A stretch of 64,000 bases of DNA from CAIMFV01 sp040757715. Lineage in GTDB: Bacteria; Pseudomonadota; Alphaproteobacteria; Caulobacterales; Caulobacteraceae. The notes beneath the pieces are model-generated. The model was not told where the DNA came from, made no database searches, and saw nothing but the letters and a program-made list of their open reading frames with translations. Below, piece by piece: positions 39,906 through 46,632 of the stretch. How positions within the stretch are numbered: the stretch's first letter is position 1; each line of letters starts with the position of its first letter. A program made the position numbers and the translations under genes. The stretch spans positions 16,721 through 80,720 of the forward strand of contig JBFLWS010000015.1 of NCBI GenBank assembly GCA_040757715.1. Direction: 5' to 3'.

Positions 39906-41378
39906 TCACCACCAGCGCTGCGGCTTGGCGCGGAACTGGGCCGCGTCCTCCACCGCCGAGGCGAGGCTGAACAGAGTCCCCTCATCCAGGGCCTTGCCGA
40001 TGAGCTGCAGGCCGAGCGGCAGGCCATCGCTGGAGAGACCGGCGGGGATCGACACCCCCGGCAGGCCGGCGAGGTTCACCGTGACGGTGAAGACGTCGTT
40101 CAGGTACATGGCCACCGGATCGTCCGACCGCTCGCCGAGCGCAAAGGCCGCCGACGGCGCGGTGGGGGTAAGGAGCGCGTCCACCTCATGGAAGGCGGCG
40201 TCGAAATCGTCGGCGATGCGCCGGCGCACTTTCTGGGCCTTCAGGTAATAGGCGTCGTAATAGCCCGCCGACAGCACATAGGTGCCGATGAGCACCCGGC
40301 GCTTCACCTCGGCGCCGAAGCCCTCCGCTCGGCTGTTCTCATAGACCTCGGTGAGGCTTGAACCCTCGCCGCGATAGCCGAAGCGCATGCCGTCATAGCG
40401 GGCGAGGTTGGACGAGGCCTCCGCCGGGGCGATGATGTAATAGGCCGGCAGGGCGTACTTGGTGTGCGGCAGACGCACGGTCTTGATCTCGCACCCCGCC
40501 GCCTTCAGCCACGCGATGCCCTGTTGCCACAGCGCCTCGATCTCGGCCGGCATGCCGTCGATGCGGTAGTCTTCCGGCACGCCGATGCGCAGCCCCTTCA
40601 CCGACTTGCCGCAGAAGCTGGCGAAATCGGGGGTTTCGATATTGAGGCTGGTGGAGTCCTTGGGGTCATGGCCGCACATGGAGCGCAGCATCAGGGCGGC
40701 GTCCTCCACCGTCTTGGCGATGGGGCCGGCCTGGTCCAGAGACGAGGCGAAGGCCACCATGCCGAAGCGCGAGCAGCGGCCATAGGTCGGCTTGATGCCC
40801 ACCGTGCCGGTGAAGGCCGCCGGCTGGCGGATGGAGCCGCCGGTGTCCGAAGCGGTGGCCCCGAGGCAAAGGTGGGCGGCCACGGCGCTGGCCGATCCCC
40901 CCGACGAGCCGCCGGGGGTCAGGTTGCGGTTGGAGCCCGCCGCGCGCCAGGGATTGTTCACCGGGCCGAAGAACGAGGTCTCGTTGGACGAGCCCATGGC
41001 GAACTCGTCCATGTTCAGCTTGCCCAGCATCACCGCCCCGTCGCGCCACAGATTGGCGGTGACGGTGGATTCATAGGGCGGCTTGAAGCCGTCGAGGATT
41101 TTGGAGCCGGCGGTGGTGCGGATACCGTCGGTGCAGAAGAGGTCCTTCACGCCGAGGCTCGCGCCTTCCAGCGGTCCGGCCTCGCCCCTGGCCCGGCGGG
41201 CGTCGGAGGCCCGAGCCATGTCGAGCGCCTTCTCCGGCGTCTCCAGCACATAGGCGTTGAGGGCGCCGTTGGCGGCGGCGATGGCGTCGATATGCGCCTT
41301 GGCCAGCTCCTCGGCGGAGAAGTCCTTCTTGGCGAGGCCGTCGAGGGCGGCCTTCAAGGTGAGCGAGGTGAGCGACAT
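39906..41378 (-). CDS. gatA: Asp/Glu-tRNA amidotransferase subunit A
   Basis: A 490-residue amidase subunit of GatCAB that converts misacylated Glu-tRNA(Gln) and/or Asp-tRNA(Asn). The amidase signature has Lys in SLGVKDLFCTDG, the GGSSGGSAS Ser cluster and the second Ser in GSIRQPAAF. Length is typical. It starts 1 base after the gatC stop. GatB is not in the window. Confidence 0.96.
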   Translation of the reverse strand: MSLTSLTLKAALDGLAKKDFSAEELAKAHIDAIAAANGALNAYVLETPEKALDMARASDARRARGEAGPLEGASLGVKDLFCTDGIRTTAGSKILDGFKPPYESTVTANLWRDGAVMLGKLNMDEFAMGSSNETSFFGPVNNPWRAAGSNRNLTPGGSSGGSASAVAAHLCLGATASDTGGSIRQPAAFTGTVGIKPTYGRCSRFGMVAFASSLDQAGPIAKTVEDAALMLRSMCGHDPKDSTSLNIETPDFASFCGKSVKGLRIGVPEDYRIDGMPAEIEALWQQGIAWLKAAGCEIKTVRLPHTKYALPAYYIIAPAEASSNLARYDGMRFGYRGEGSSLTEVYENSRAEGFGAEVKRRVLIGTYVLSAGYYDAYYLKAQKVRRRIADDFDAAFHEVDALLTPTAPSAAFALGERSDDPVAMYLNDVFTVTVNLAGLPGVSIPAGLSSDGLPLGLQLIGKALDEGTLFSLASAVEDAAQFRAKPQRWW

Positions 41379-41379
41379 G

Positions 41380-41667
41380 CTATTCCACCACCTTCGGCAC
41401 CACGAAGAAGCCCTGATCGGACTTCGGCGCGTTCCTCAGCACCCGCTCGGCGTCGCCGCCGTCAGTGACCACGTCCTCGCGCATGGGCAGGTCCACCGCC
41501 ACGCAGGAGGTCATGGGCTCCACGCCGGTAACGTCCACCTCGCCCAGCTGCTCGATCCATTGCAGGATGCCGGAGATTTCCTTGGCGAGGGGTTCGAGAC
41601 GGTGCTCGGGCTCGGCGATGCGGGCGAGCCTGGCGACCTTGCGCACGGTGGCGGCGTCGACGGCCAT
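41380..41667 (-). CDS. gatC: Asp/Glu-tRNA amidotransferase subunit C
   Basis: A 95-residue stabilising subunit of GatCAB. Conserved elements are VRKVARLARI near the start, ILQWIEQLGEVDV, and the C-terminal NAPKSDQGFFVVPKVV. The ATG at 41667 has a GGAGG 5 bases upstream; an in-frame ATG five codons earlier is less well placed. It is translationally tied to gatA. Confidence 0.95.
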   Translation of the reverse strand: MAVDAATVRKVARLARIAEPEHRLEPLAKEISGILQWIEQLGEVDVTGVEPMTSCVAVDLPMREDVVTDGGDAERVLRNAPKSDQGFFVVPKVVE

Positions 41668-41772
41668 GGGGCCTCCAATCAATAACGTGTGCGTGGGTTA
41701 GACGGGCCAGCGAAGCCTTGCAAGGGCGTGGGCGCGCTTGCGGCGCGAGAAGCTGAGGGTTAGGCCTTGCCC

Positions 41773-42249
41773 ATGCCTGTGCTCGACCTCGACGCCTTCG
41801 CCGCCGCCCTGCCCCGCCACGCCAGCGTGTTCGGGCTCGACCTTGGCGAAAAGACCATCGGCGTCGCGGCCTCGGACCTGACGCGGCTCATCGCCTCGCC
41901 CCTGCACCTGATCAAGAAGCGCAAGTTCACGGAAGAAGCCCACGAGCTCTTCGCCCTCATGGCCACCCGCGAGGCGGTGGGGTTGATCATCGGCCTGCCG
42001 GTGAACATGGACGGCACGGAGGGGACGCGCTGCCAGTCCAACCGCGCCTTCGCCCGCAACCTCCTGCGGCTGAAGGACCTGCCCATTGCGTTCTGGGACG
42101 AGCGGCTTTCCACCAGCGCCGTGGAGCGGGTGCTCATCGGCGAGGCGGACTTGACCCGCGCCCGCCGCGCCGAGGTGGTGGACAAGACCGCCGCCGCCTG
42201 GATCCTACAAGGCGCCCTCGATCGCATGCGGGGCATGGCGGCGGGGTAG
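41773..42249 (+). CDS. ruvX: RuvX/YqgF-type Holliday junction resolvase-like nuclease
   Basis: A 158-residue RNase H-fold nuclease (pre-16S rRNA processing in E. coli). Motifs are VFGLDLGEKTIGVA, IIGLPVNMDGTEG and WDERLSTSAVERVL, ending with VVDKTAAAWILQGALD. The ATG at 41773 is preferred over the in-frame TTG two codons upstream. Bases 42213-42231 near its 3' end recur exactly at 44003-44021, so the last codons may have been shaped by a recombination event. Confidence 0.93.
   Translation: MPVLDLDAFAAALPRHASVFGLDLGEKTIGVAASDLTRLIASPLHLIKKRKFTEEAHELFALMATREAVGLIIGLPVNMDGTEGTRCQSNRAFARNLLRLKDLPIAFWDERLSTSAVERVLIGEADLTRARRAEVVDKTAAAWILQGALDRMRGMAAG
42213..42231. repeat. 19-bp direct repeat, left copy (inside the ruvX 3' end)
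   Basis: CGCCCTCGATCGCATGCGG, identical in the same orientation to 44003-44021, 1790 bases away. It lies in ruvX, ending 18 bases before the stop. The segment between the copies holds toxin-antitoxin genes. This looks like a left attachment site or recombination scar, but no integrase is in the window. Confidence 0.6.
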
Positions 42250-42292
42250 AAGGGGCTCTTCGCGGCGGAGAGCCGCGCAGCTAGCGTCTGTC

Positions 42293-42826
42293 TCAGCGGC
42301 CCAGGTTGGGCGGCGTCTTGTCCAAGAACACGCGCACCACGCCACGGGTGAGATCGTCGATCCCGCCATCCGTGGTCTGGTCCATATGCGCGACATTGAT
42401 GTGCTCCAGCATGCCCTGGTCCAACAGCATGGAGGTCAGGGTTTGCCTGACGCGCTCATCGCCAGTGGGCTTCTCCACCAGAAGCGCTTGCCCGAGGAAG
42501 GCGGCTTTCACGTTGCTCACATGGGCGATGGCGATCGAATAGCCATTCGGGTTCACCCGATCATCCTTGTCGCGACTGACGAAGAGAATCAGCTTTTCAA
42601 GCGGAAACTTGTCCCGAACAACATATCCCGGCTCCGCTTTGATGAGCGCGCCGATCCGGCCGCTGATCTTATCCCCCAGCGCCGGGTCTTCGCAGACGAC
42701 CATATAGGCGATGGGGGTCGGCTTGTGGGCTTCGGTCGGCGCCGGCGCGGCCATGGCGAAGCTCGCCAACAAACTCATGCCGAAGAGCAAGCCCGCCCAA
42801 GCGCTCGCAAGTCTCAAAGCCGACAT
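42293..42826 (-). CDS. Exported protein of unknown function
   Basis: A 177-residue protein with a signal peptide (1-27, ending FAMAAP). The mature domain of about 150 residues starts PTPIAYMVVCEDP, and I recognise no motif in it. Composition suggests a folded periplasmic protein. GGGGA precedes the ATG at 42826 by 9 bases. It is convergent with ruvX and lies within the segment bounded by the 19-bp repeats. Confidence 0.7.
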   Translation of the reverse strand: MSALRLASAWAGLLFGMSLLASFAMAAPAPTEAHKPTPIAYMVVCEDPALGDKISGRIGALIKAEPGYVVRDKFPLEKLILFVSRDKDDRVNPNGYSIAIAHVSNVKAAFLGQALLVEKPTGDERVRQTLTSMLLDQGMLEHINVAHMDQTTDGGIDDLTRGVVRVFLDKTPPNLGR

Positions 42827-42955
42827 GACGTGATTTCCCCCAGCTAAGACGCCAAGCCTAGATTATTGAACCTCCGCGCGCCACCGCCGCCCTTGATCGA
42901 ATGCGCCGACCCGCTCGCCTATCTCGTTCCGCTGACGTCGGCGACAGCCCAACCA

Positions 42956-42983
42956 TTGACTCTATGCGGATAATCCGTACAAT
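42956..42983 (+). promoter_or_regulatory. brnT promoter with an operator-like palindrome in the spacer
   Basis: -35 TTGACT (42956-42961) and -10 TACAAT (42978-42983) are 16 bases apart. Between them lies the palindrome CGGAT-A-ATCCG (42967-42977), filling the part of the spacer next to the -10 box, where a bound repressor would block RNA polymerase. Transcription would start at about 42989-42991, on the brnT ATG at 42990. The HTH protein encoded downstream is the obvious candidate repressor. Confidence 0.6.
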
Positions 42984-42989
42984 TTGTTT

Positions 42990-43280
42990 ATGCGCGACGT
43001 GGAATTCGAGTGGGATTCCGACAAGGCGGACGCCAATGTGCGCAAGCATGGCGTCTCTTTCGAATTGGCGGCCAACGTTTTCGGCGATCCGAACCGACTG
43101 GAAGAAGACGATCGGTTTTCCGAGGGTGAATATCGCGTGGTGGTCATCGGACTCGCTGACTCCCGCTTTCTCACCGTCGTCTACACCGACCGCAGTGAAG
43201 GCGAGCGAGAGATCATTCGGATCATCTCTGCGCGCAAATCCACAACTCATGAAATCCGAGCTTACCATGGCGATCATTAA
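42990..43280 (+). CDS. brnT: BrnT-family type II toxin
   Basis: A 96-residue BrnT-type ribonuclease toxin (RelE-like fold). The family opening VEFEWDSDKADANVRKHGVSF is split here as VEFEWDSDKADAN and VRKHGVSFELAANVFGDP, and the end has IIRIISARKSTTHE. BrnT toxins cleave RNA and stop translation until bound by the antitoxin. The ATG at 42990 is chosen; an in-frame TTG two codons upstream is also open. The ATG coincides with the predicted transcription start, so the message may be leaderless. The next gene overlaps its end. Confidence 0.88.
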   Translation: MRDVEFEWDSDKADANVRKHGVSFELAANVFGDPNRLEEDDRFSEGEYRVVVIGLADSRFLTVVYTDRSEGEREIIRIISARKSTTHEIRAYHGDH

Positions 43281-43620
43281 GGGCGCACCCCGCCCCATCA
43301 CCCCTGAAGAAGCCGCCCGCCTCGACGTTATGACCGAGGTCGAGGCGTTGGCGAACGCACAGAGCGACCCGGACAATCCGCCCATCAGCAGCGAGCGGTT
43401 GCGGCGCATGGCGGCGGCGCGGCTGATCCGGCAGACCCGGCAGACCCTACAGATGAGCCAGACTGAATTCGCCAGGACCTTCCATATCAGCCTCGGCCGC
43501 CTGCAGGACGCCGAGCAGGCGCGGGCCAATACCGATCCGGTGCTGGTGGGCTACGTCAAACTGATCGCGGCCGACCCCGATCGCGCCCGGACGATCCTCG
43601 CCGATGAGGCGGCGGTCTAG
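43249..43620 (+). CDS. HTH-type antitoxin for BrnT
   Basis: A 123-residue protein (117 if started at the ATG at 43267). The N-terminal ~50 residues would wrap the toxin, and an XRE/HTH_3-like domain (about 60-105) includes LQMSQTEFARTFHISLGRLQ. Classic BrnA antitoxins have a ribbon-helix-helix domain; here an HTH takes its place, as in some BrnT pairs I have seen. The start overlaps brnT by 14-32 bases, so the two are translationally coupled. It likely represses the promoter at 42956. Confidence 0.8.
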   Translation: MKSELTMAIIKGAPRPITPEEAARLDVMTEVEALANAQSDPDNPPISSERLRRMAAARLIRQTRQTLQMSQTEFARTFHISLGRLQDAEQARANTDPVLVGYVKLIAADPDRARTILADEAAV

Positions 43621-43718
43621 CGTCGGGACTGGGCGGCGCGCGACAAACCTCTCCCGTCATTGACTTCCCCCGTTGTCAGCCCCACTCTTTTTGCGAGCAG
43701 CGTTGCAGGTCGAGGCCT

Positions 43719-43955
43719 ATGGAGCCGAGCAAAACGCCCTATTACGTCGAGGCCATCTGGGACGCTGAGGCGGAGGTATTCGTCTCCCAGTCCAACGTGC
43801 CGGGCCTAGTGGTGGAAGCCGCCAGCCTCGATGAATTCATGCAGACGGTGCGCGAACTGACGCCGGTTCTGCTGGACGCGAACGACCCCGCGCACGCCGG
43901 CCAGCACAGCATTCGATACCGTATCAGAGGCGAGCTCGCCCTGGCGCGCGCCTGA
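43719..43955 (+). CDS. DUF1902 (HicB-like) antitoxin
   Basis: A 78-residue protein of the DUF1902 family, the HicB-like half-barrel seen with HicA toxins. Motifs are YYVEAIWDAEAEVFVSQS and VPGLVVEAASLDEF. No DNA-binding tail is present, as is usual for DUF1902 members. Its stop overlaps the ATG of a hicA remnant (TGATG). Since that toxin is cut short, the antitoxin is probably orphan. Confidence 0.82.
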   Translation: MEPSKTPYYVEAIWDAEAEVFVSQSNVPGLVVEAASLDEFMQTVRELTPVLLDANDPAHAGQHSIRYRIRGELALARA

Positions 43956-44131
43956 TGCCTTTGGATTTCTACGACCAGCTCGTGGAAATCCTGAGCATGC
44001 CCCGCCCTCGATCGCATGCGGCGATTCACGCCCATACCGCCATCGCCTTCACCGTGATCAGCGATACGAGCAGAGCCCAGCCAAAGCTCAAGAATGTGCC
44101 GATAATGATATATTCGGCCAGACGCCGCTGA
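43955..44131 (+). pseudogene. Truncated hicA toxin remnant
   Basis: The frame starts MPLDFYDQLVEILSM, which matches the beginning of HicA toxins paired with DUF1902 antitoxins. HicA-like sequence stops after about 15 residues, at the 19-bp repeat (44003-44021). The frame then runs on, without the RQGKGSHEIW-type RNase core or its His, to a stop at 44131, antisense to the DUF3307 gene end. The toxin is therefore inactive. Confidence 0.65.
44003..44021. repeat. 19-bp direct repeat, right copy
   Basis: Identical to 42213-42231. It marks the point where hicA homology ends, and lies 4 bases beyond the stop of the leftward DUF3307 gene. Together the copies bracket about 1.8 kb with the exported protein, brnT, its HTH antitoxin, the DUF1902 antitoxin and the hicA stub. 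Confidence 0.6.
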
Positions 44132-44733
44132 CGCGCATCCTTGATCTCGCCGAACCGCAGGATCGACTTGGCGGTCACCAGAAATCCCACCGCCGTGATC
44201 TGGCCGGCCAAGACCAACAGCATCACCAAGGCCCGCTCCAGCCAGCCGATCCACACCCCCCCGCCTTTGAGGCCCGGCACGGTTCCGCGAAGCTGGCGCG
44301 CGAAACGATCCGTGAGCAGGGGCACGAGCGCAGCCCCGCCCTGCAGATTTACGACGGCGCCGATCATCATGCTCAGAAACCAGAGCAGGCGATGGCTCGT
44401 GTCCGGGGCCAGCCGTCCCCACAGGCCTTCAACGTATGCGTCGGGAAAGACGATCCACAACCCCAGCACAAGGGCGAGCTTCGCCGCCTGATCGGCGAGA
44501 ACTGCGCCGAACGGGGGATGCGCCAGCCGGCGCTGGATCAGATCGGACAGGACCTGCGCCAGGACGATGGCGCCGACGATCAAGGGCTGAATACTCCCGG
44601 TGATCGCAACGACGCCGATCGCGCAGGCGAGACCGCGCAGAGCTACAGCAAGGTGCGACAAGCCGATCGGCGGGCGGATGGCGAATTCGACTACGACATG
44701 CGCTGCAACCAGGACCGTCAGGGTTTCCAGCAT
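44026..44733 (-). CDS. DUF3307 multi-pass membrane protein
   Basis: A 235-residue integral membrane protein with about six or seven hydrophobic segments. The N-terminal part fits DUF3307 (LVAAHVVVEF, usually LLAHLLADF). The conserved C-terminal block is TAKSILRFGEIKDARQRR followed by AEYIIIGTFLSFGWAL. The ATG at 44733 matches the family start; a TTG at 44772 would add 13 residues. It lies 66 bases after the SatD-like gene on the same strand. As I recall, DUF3307 and SatD genes are often adjacent in other bacteria, which suggests a two-part system. Function is unknown. Confidence 0.82.
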   Translation of the reverse strand: MLETLTVLVAAHVVVEFAIRPPIGLSHLAVALRGLACAIGVVAITGSIQPLIVGAIVLAQVLSDLIQRRLAHPPFGAVLADQAAKLALVLGLWIVFPDAYVEGLWGRLAPDTSHRLLWFLSMMIGAVVNLQGGAALVPLLTDRFARQLRGTVPGLKGGGVWIGWLERALVMLLVLAGQITAVGFLVTAKSILRFGEIKDARQRRLAEYIIIGTFLSFGWALLVSLITVKAMAVWA

Positions 44734-44799
44734 GAGCGCCCCGCATATGGCCAAATTGAAACCTAGTTGCAATTGCCAGAAAATATTTCAACTAATAGA

Positions 44800-45474
44800 T
44801 TATAAAATCACGCTCCAATCCGCCGTTTCGAAGGTTTTCACGGCGTCCAGCAGCCAATGCCAGTGAGCGCCATCGAGGGCCTTGGTCACTGTCTGCTTGG
44901 CGACCTTCGGGGTCAGACTGGCGGCGATCGCGGCATGGTTAGGCGGCGAGGTCATGAGCGCGACGGCGACAATCTCCGCCTGTCGGCGCGTCCAGGTTTG
45001 AGTGAGGCGGCTGCAAAGATTGATGCAAAGCCGCACCCACTCTCGCGTCGCCCCTGCCCTCTCCGGCAGATCGACGGCGAGGGTATAGTAGCCCGTCATG
45101 GCGTCGAGCGCTCGGCCGGACAGCTGGAAACTCTCCCCGATGGAGGTCGACGAAAGCCCCGTCATGCCATCAGCGGAGCCCAGTCCGATGGCGACGCGGG
45201 TGCGAACGTCCAGTTCGCTACGCAAGCGCGCTGACAACAACAGGGACAGGCGCAGCGAAAGTTCCGGTCGGCTCAAGGCTAACTGCCACGCATCGCCTCG
45301 GAAAAACTCGGGTGCGGCGAGCAGTGCGCCAGAATATCGCGTCTCGAACGCCTGCACCGCGCTGGCGAGACTGCGGCGCGCCAGGGCGAGACGCTCGCCC
45401 CCAAGGGCGGTGGAATCGATGATGTCGCCCGTGAGGACTGCGATGATCGGCGAGCCGTCCAAATCCGCACCCAT
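44800..45474 (-). CDS. SatD-like protein: cyclase-like domain plus winged HTH
   Basis: A 224-residue SatD-family protein. The N-terminal domain has VLTGDIIDST (Asp17) and FFRGDAWQLAL (Asp61), followed by RTRVAIGLGSADG. The two Asp are 44 residues apart, the spacing of the metal Asp pair in class III nucleotidyl cyclases, and the third motif resembles their RxGIHxG strand. The C-terminal 70 residues look like a MarR-type winged HTH (TRRQAEIVAVALM, IAASLTPKVAKQTVTKAL). SatD was named in Streptococcus mutans acid tolerance; its biochemistry is not established to my knowledge. The DUF3307 membrane gene follows. Cyclase activity is inference. Confidence 0.8.
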   Translation of the reverse strand: MGADLDGSPIIAVLTGDIIDSTALGGERLALARRSLASAVQAFETRYSGALLAAPEFFRGDAWQLALSRPELSLRLSLLLSARLRSELDVRTRVAIGLGSADGMTGLSSTSIGESFQLSGRALDAMTGYYTLAVDLPERAGATREWVRLCINLCSRLTQTWTRRQAEIVAVALMTSPPNHAAIAASLTPKVAKQTVTKALDGAHWHWLLDAVKTFETADWSVIL

Positions 45475-45520
45475 ATGAGAATTATCGTCAAAACTACCTA
45501 TTTAAGCTGTCATGTATGTA

Positions 45521-45569
45521 ACATGCTTTTTTGCATGTCATCATCTAAACAGTCTTAAAAAGCTGTCAA
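45521..45569 (-). promoter_or_regulatory. Promoter and operator-like repeats upstream of the SatD-like gene
   Basis: On the minus strand: -35 TTGACA (45564-45569), a 16-base spacer, weak -10 TAGATG (45542-45547). The palindrome ACATGC-N6-GCATGT (45521-45538) covers the predicted start. A further CATGT at 45511-45515 pairs with the same ACATG, and TGACAGCTT occurs twice (45504-45512 and 45560-45568). Such a cluster suggests repression, possibly by the encoded wHTH. The region is AT-rich compared with its surroundings. Confidence 0.5.
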
Positions 45570-45630
45570 AATGCAAAAGCCGACACGCCCCCCGCTTGAG
45601 CCCATGGGCGAACGCGCCTAAGAGCGGGGC

Positions 45631-46632
45631 ATGCCTACCGCCGCCGCCATCGAAGACGAGATCGCCGCGCGCAGCTTCGCCTTCCCCCATCGCCACCTCC
45701 TGTCGGTGACCCAGATCACCCGGCCGGTGGCTCTCCAGCTTCTCGACCTGGCCGACGCTTTCGCCACGCTGAACCGCATGAGCGAGAAGAAGGTCGCCGC
45801 CCTGCGCGGGCGCACCATGGTCAATCTGTTCTTCGAGAACTCCACCCGCACCCAGAGCAGCTTCGAGCTGGCGGCCAAGCGCCTGGGCGCCGATTCGGTG
45901 AACATGGCCACCCGCACCTCGTCCATCGCCAAGGGCGAGACCCTCATCGACACGGCGGTGACCCTCAACGCCATGCAGCCCGACCTTCTGGTGGTGCGGC
46001 ACAGCGCCAGCGGCGCGGCGTCGCTCCTGTCGCAGAAGGTGAGCTGCAGCGTGGTCAACGCCGGCGACGGCCAGCACGAGCACCCGACCCAGGCCCTGCT
46101 CGACGCCCTCGCCATCCGCCGCGCCTTCGGCCGGGTGGAGGGGCTGAAGGTGGCCATCTGCGGCGACGTGGCCCACAGCCGGGTGGCGCGCTCCAATGTC
46201 GGCCTCCTGCAAACCCTGGGCGCGGAGGTGCGGCTGGTGGGCCCGCCCACCCTCATGCCCTCCGGCGTGGACCGCTGGGGCGTCGAGGTGTTCCACGATA
46301 TGCGCGCGGGCATCGCCGGCGCCGATGTGGTGATGATGCTGCGCCTGCAGCTGGAGCGCATGGACGGCTCGTTCGTGCCCTCGCCGCGGGAGTATTTCCG
46401 CTTCTACGGCCTCGACGTGGAGAAGCTGGCCTGCGCCTCGCCCAATGTGCGGGTGATGCACCCCGGCCCCATGAACCGTGGCGTGGAGATCGATTCAGTG
46501 GTGGCCGATGATCCGCACATCAGCCTGATCCAGACCCAGGTGGAGCTGGGCGTCGCCACCCGCATGGCGGTGCTGTCGAGCCTCGCCGCGCATCGCTCCA
46601 ACGGCGCGCCTACGGAAGGGGCGGCGCAATGA
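45631..46632 (+). CDS. pyrB: Aspartate carbamoyltransferase catalytic subunit
   Basis: A 333-residue enzyme of pyrimidine synthesis (carbamoyl phosphate + aspartate to carbamoyl aspartate). The carbamoyl-phosphate motif is FFENSTRTQSSFELA, with NAGDGQHEHPTQALLD and the aspartate-loop region MMLRLQLERM. The ATG at 45631 follows AAGAGCGG. The stop overlaps the next gene as ATGA. The partner encoded there looks like a non-catalytic dihydroorotase, as in the PyrB-PyrC' complexes of pseudomonads. Confidence 0.96.
   Translation: MPTAAAIEDEIAARSFAFPHRHLLSVTQITRPVALQLLDLADAFATLNRMSEKKVAALRGRTMVNLFFENSTRTQSSFELAAKRLGADSVNMATRTSSIAKGETLIDTAVTLNAMQPDLLVVRHSASGAASLLSQKVSCSVVNAGDGQHEHPTQALLDALAIRRAFGRVEGLKVAICGDVAHSRVARSNVGLLQTLGAEVRLVGPPTLMPSGVDRWGVEVFHDMRAGIAGADVVMMLRLQLERMDGSFVPSPREYFRFYGLDVEKLACASPNVRVMHPGPMNRGVEIDSVVADDPHISLIQTQVELGVATRMAVLSSLAAHRSNGAPTEGAAQ

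Noticed and set aside
42956..42974. TTGACT with GATAAT as a brnT promoter
   Set aside because: The boxes are only 7 bases apart. TACAAT at 42978 gives a proper 16-base spacer.
45512..45709. A 65-codon plus-strand frame starting in the SatD-pyrB gap
   Set aside because: It runs out of frame into pyrB and the protein is Ser/Pro/Arg-rich with no ribosome site.
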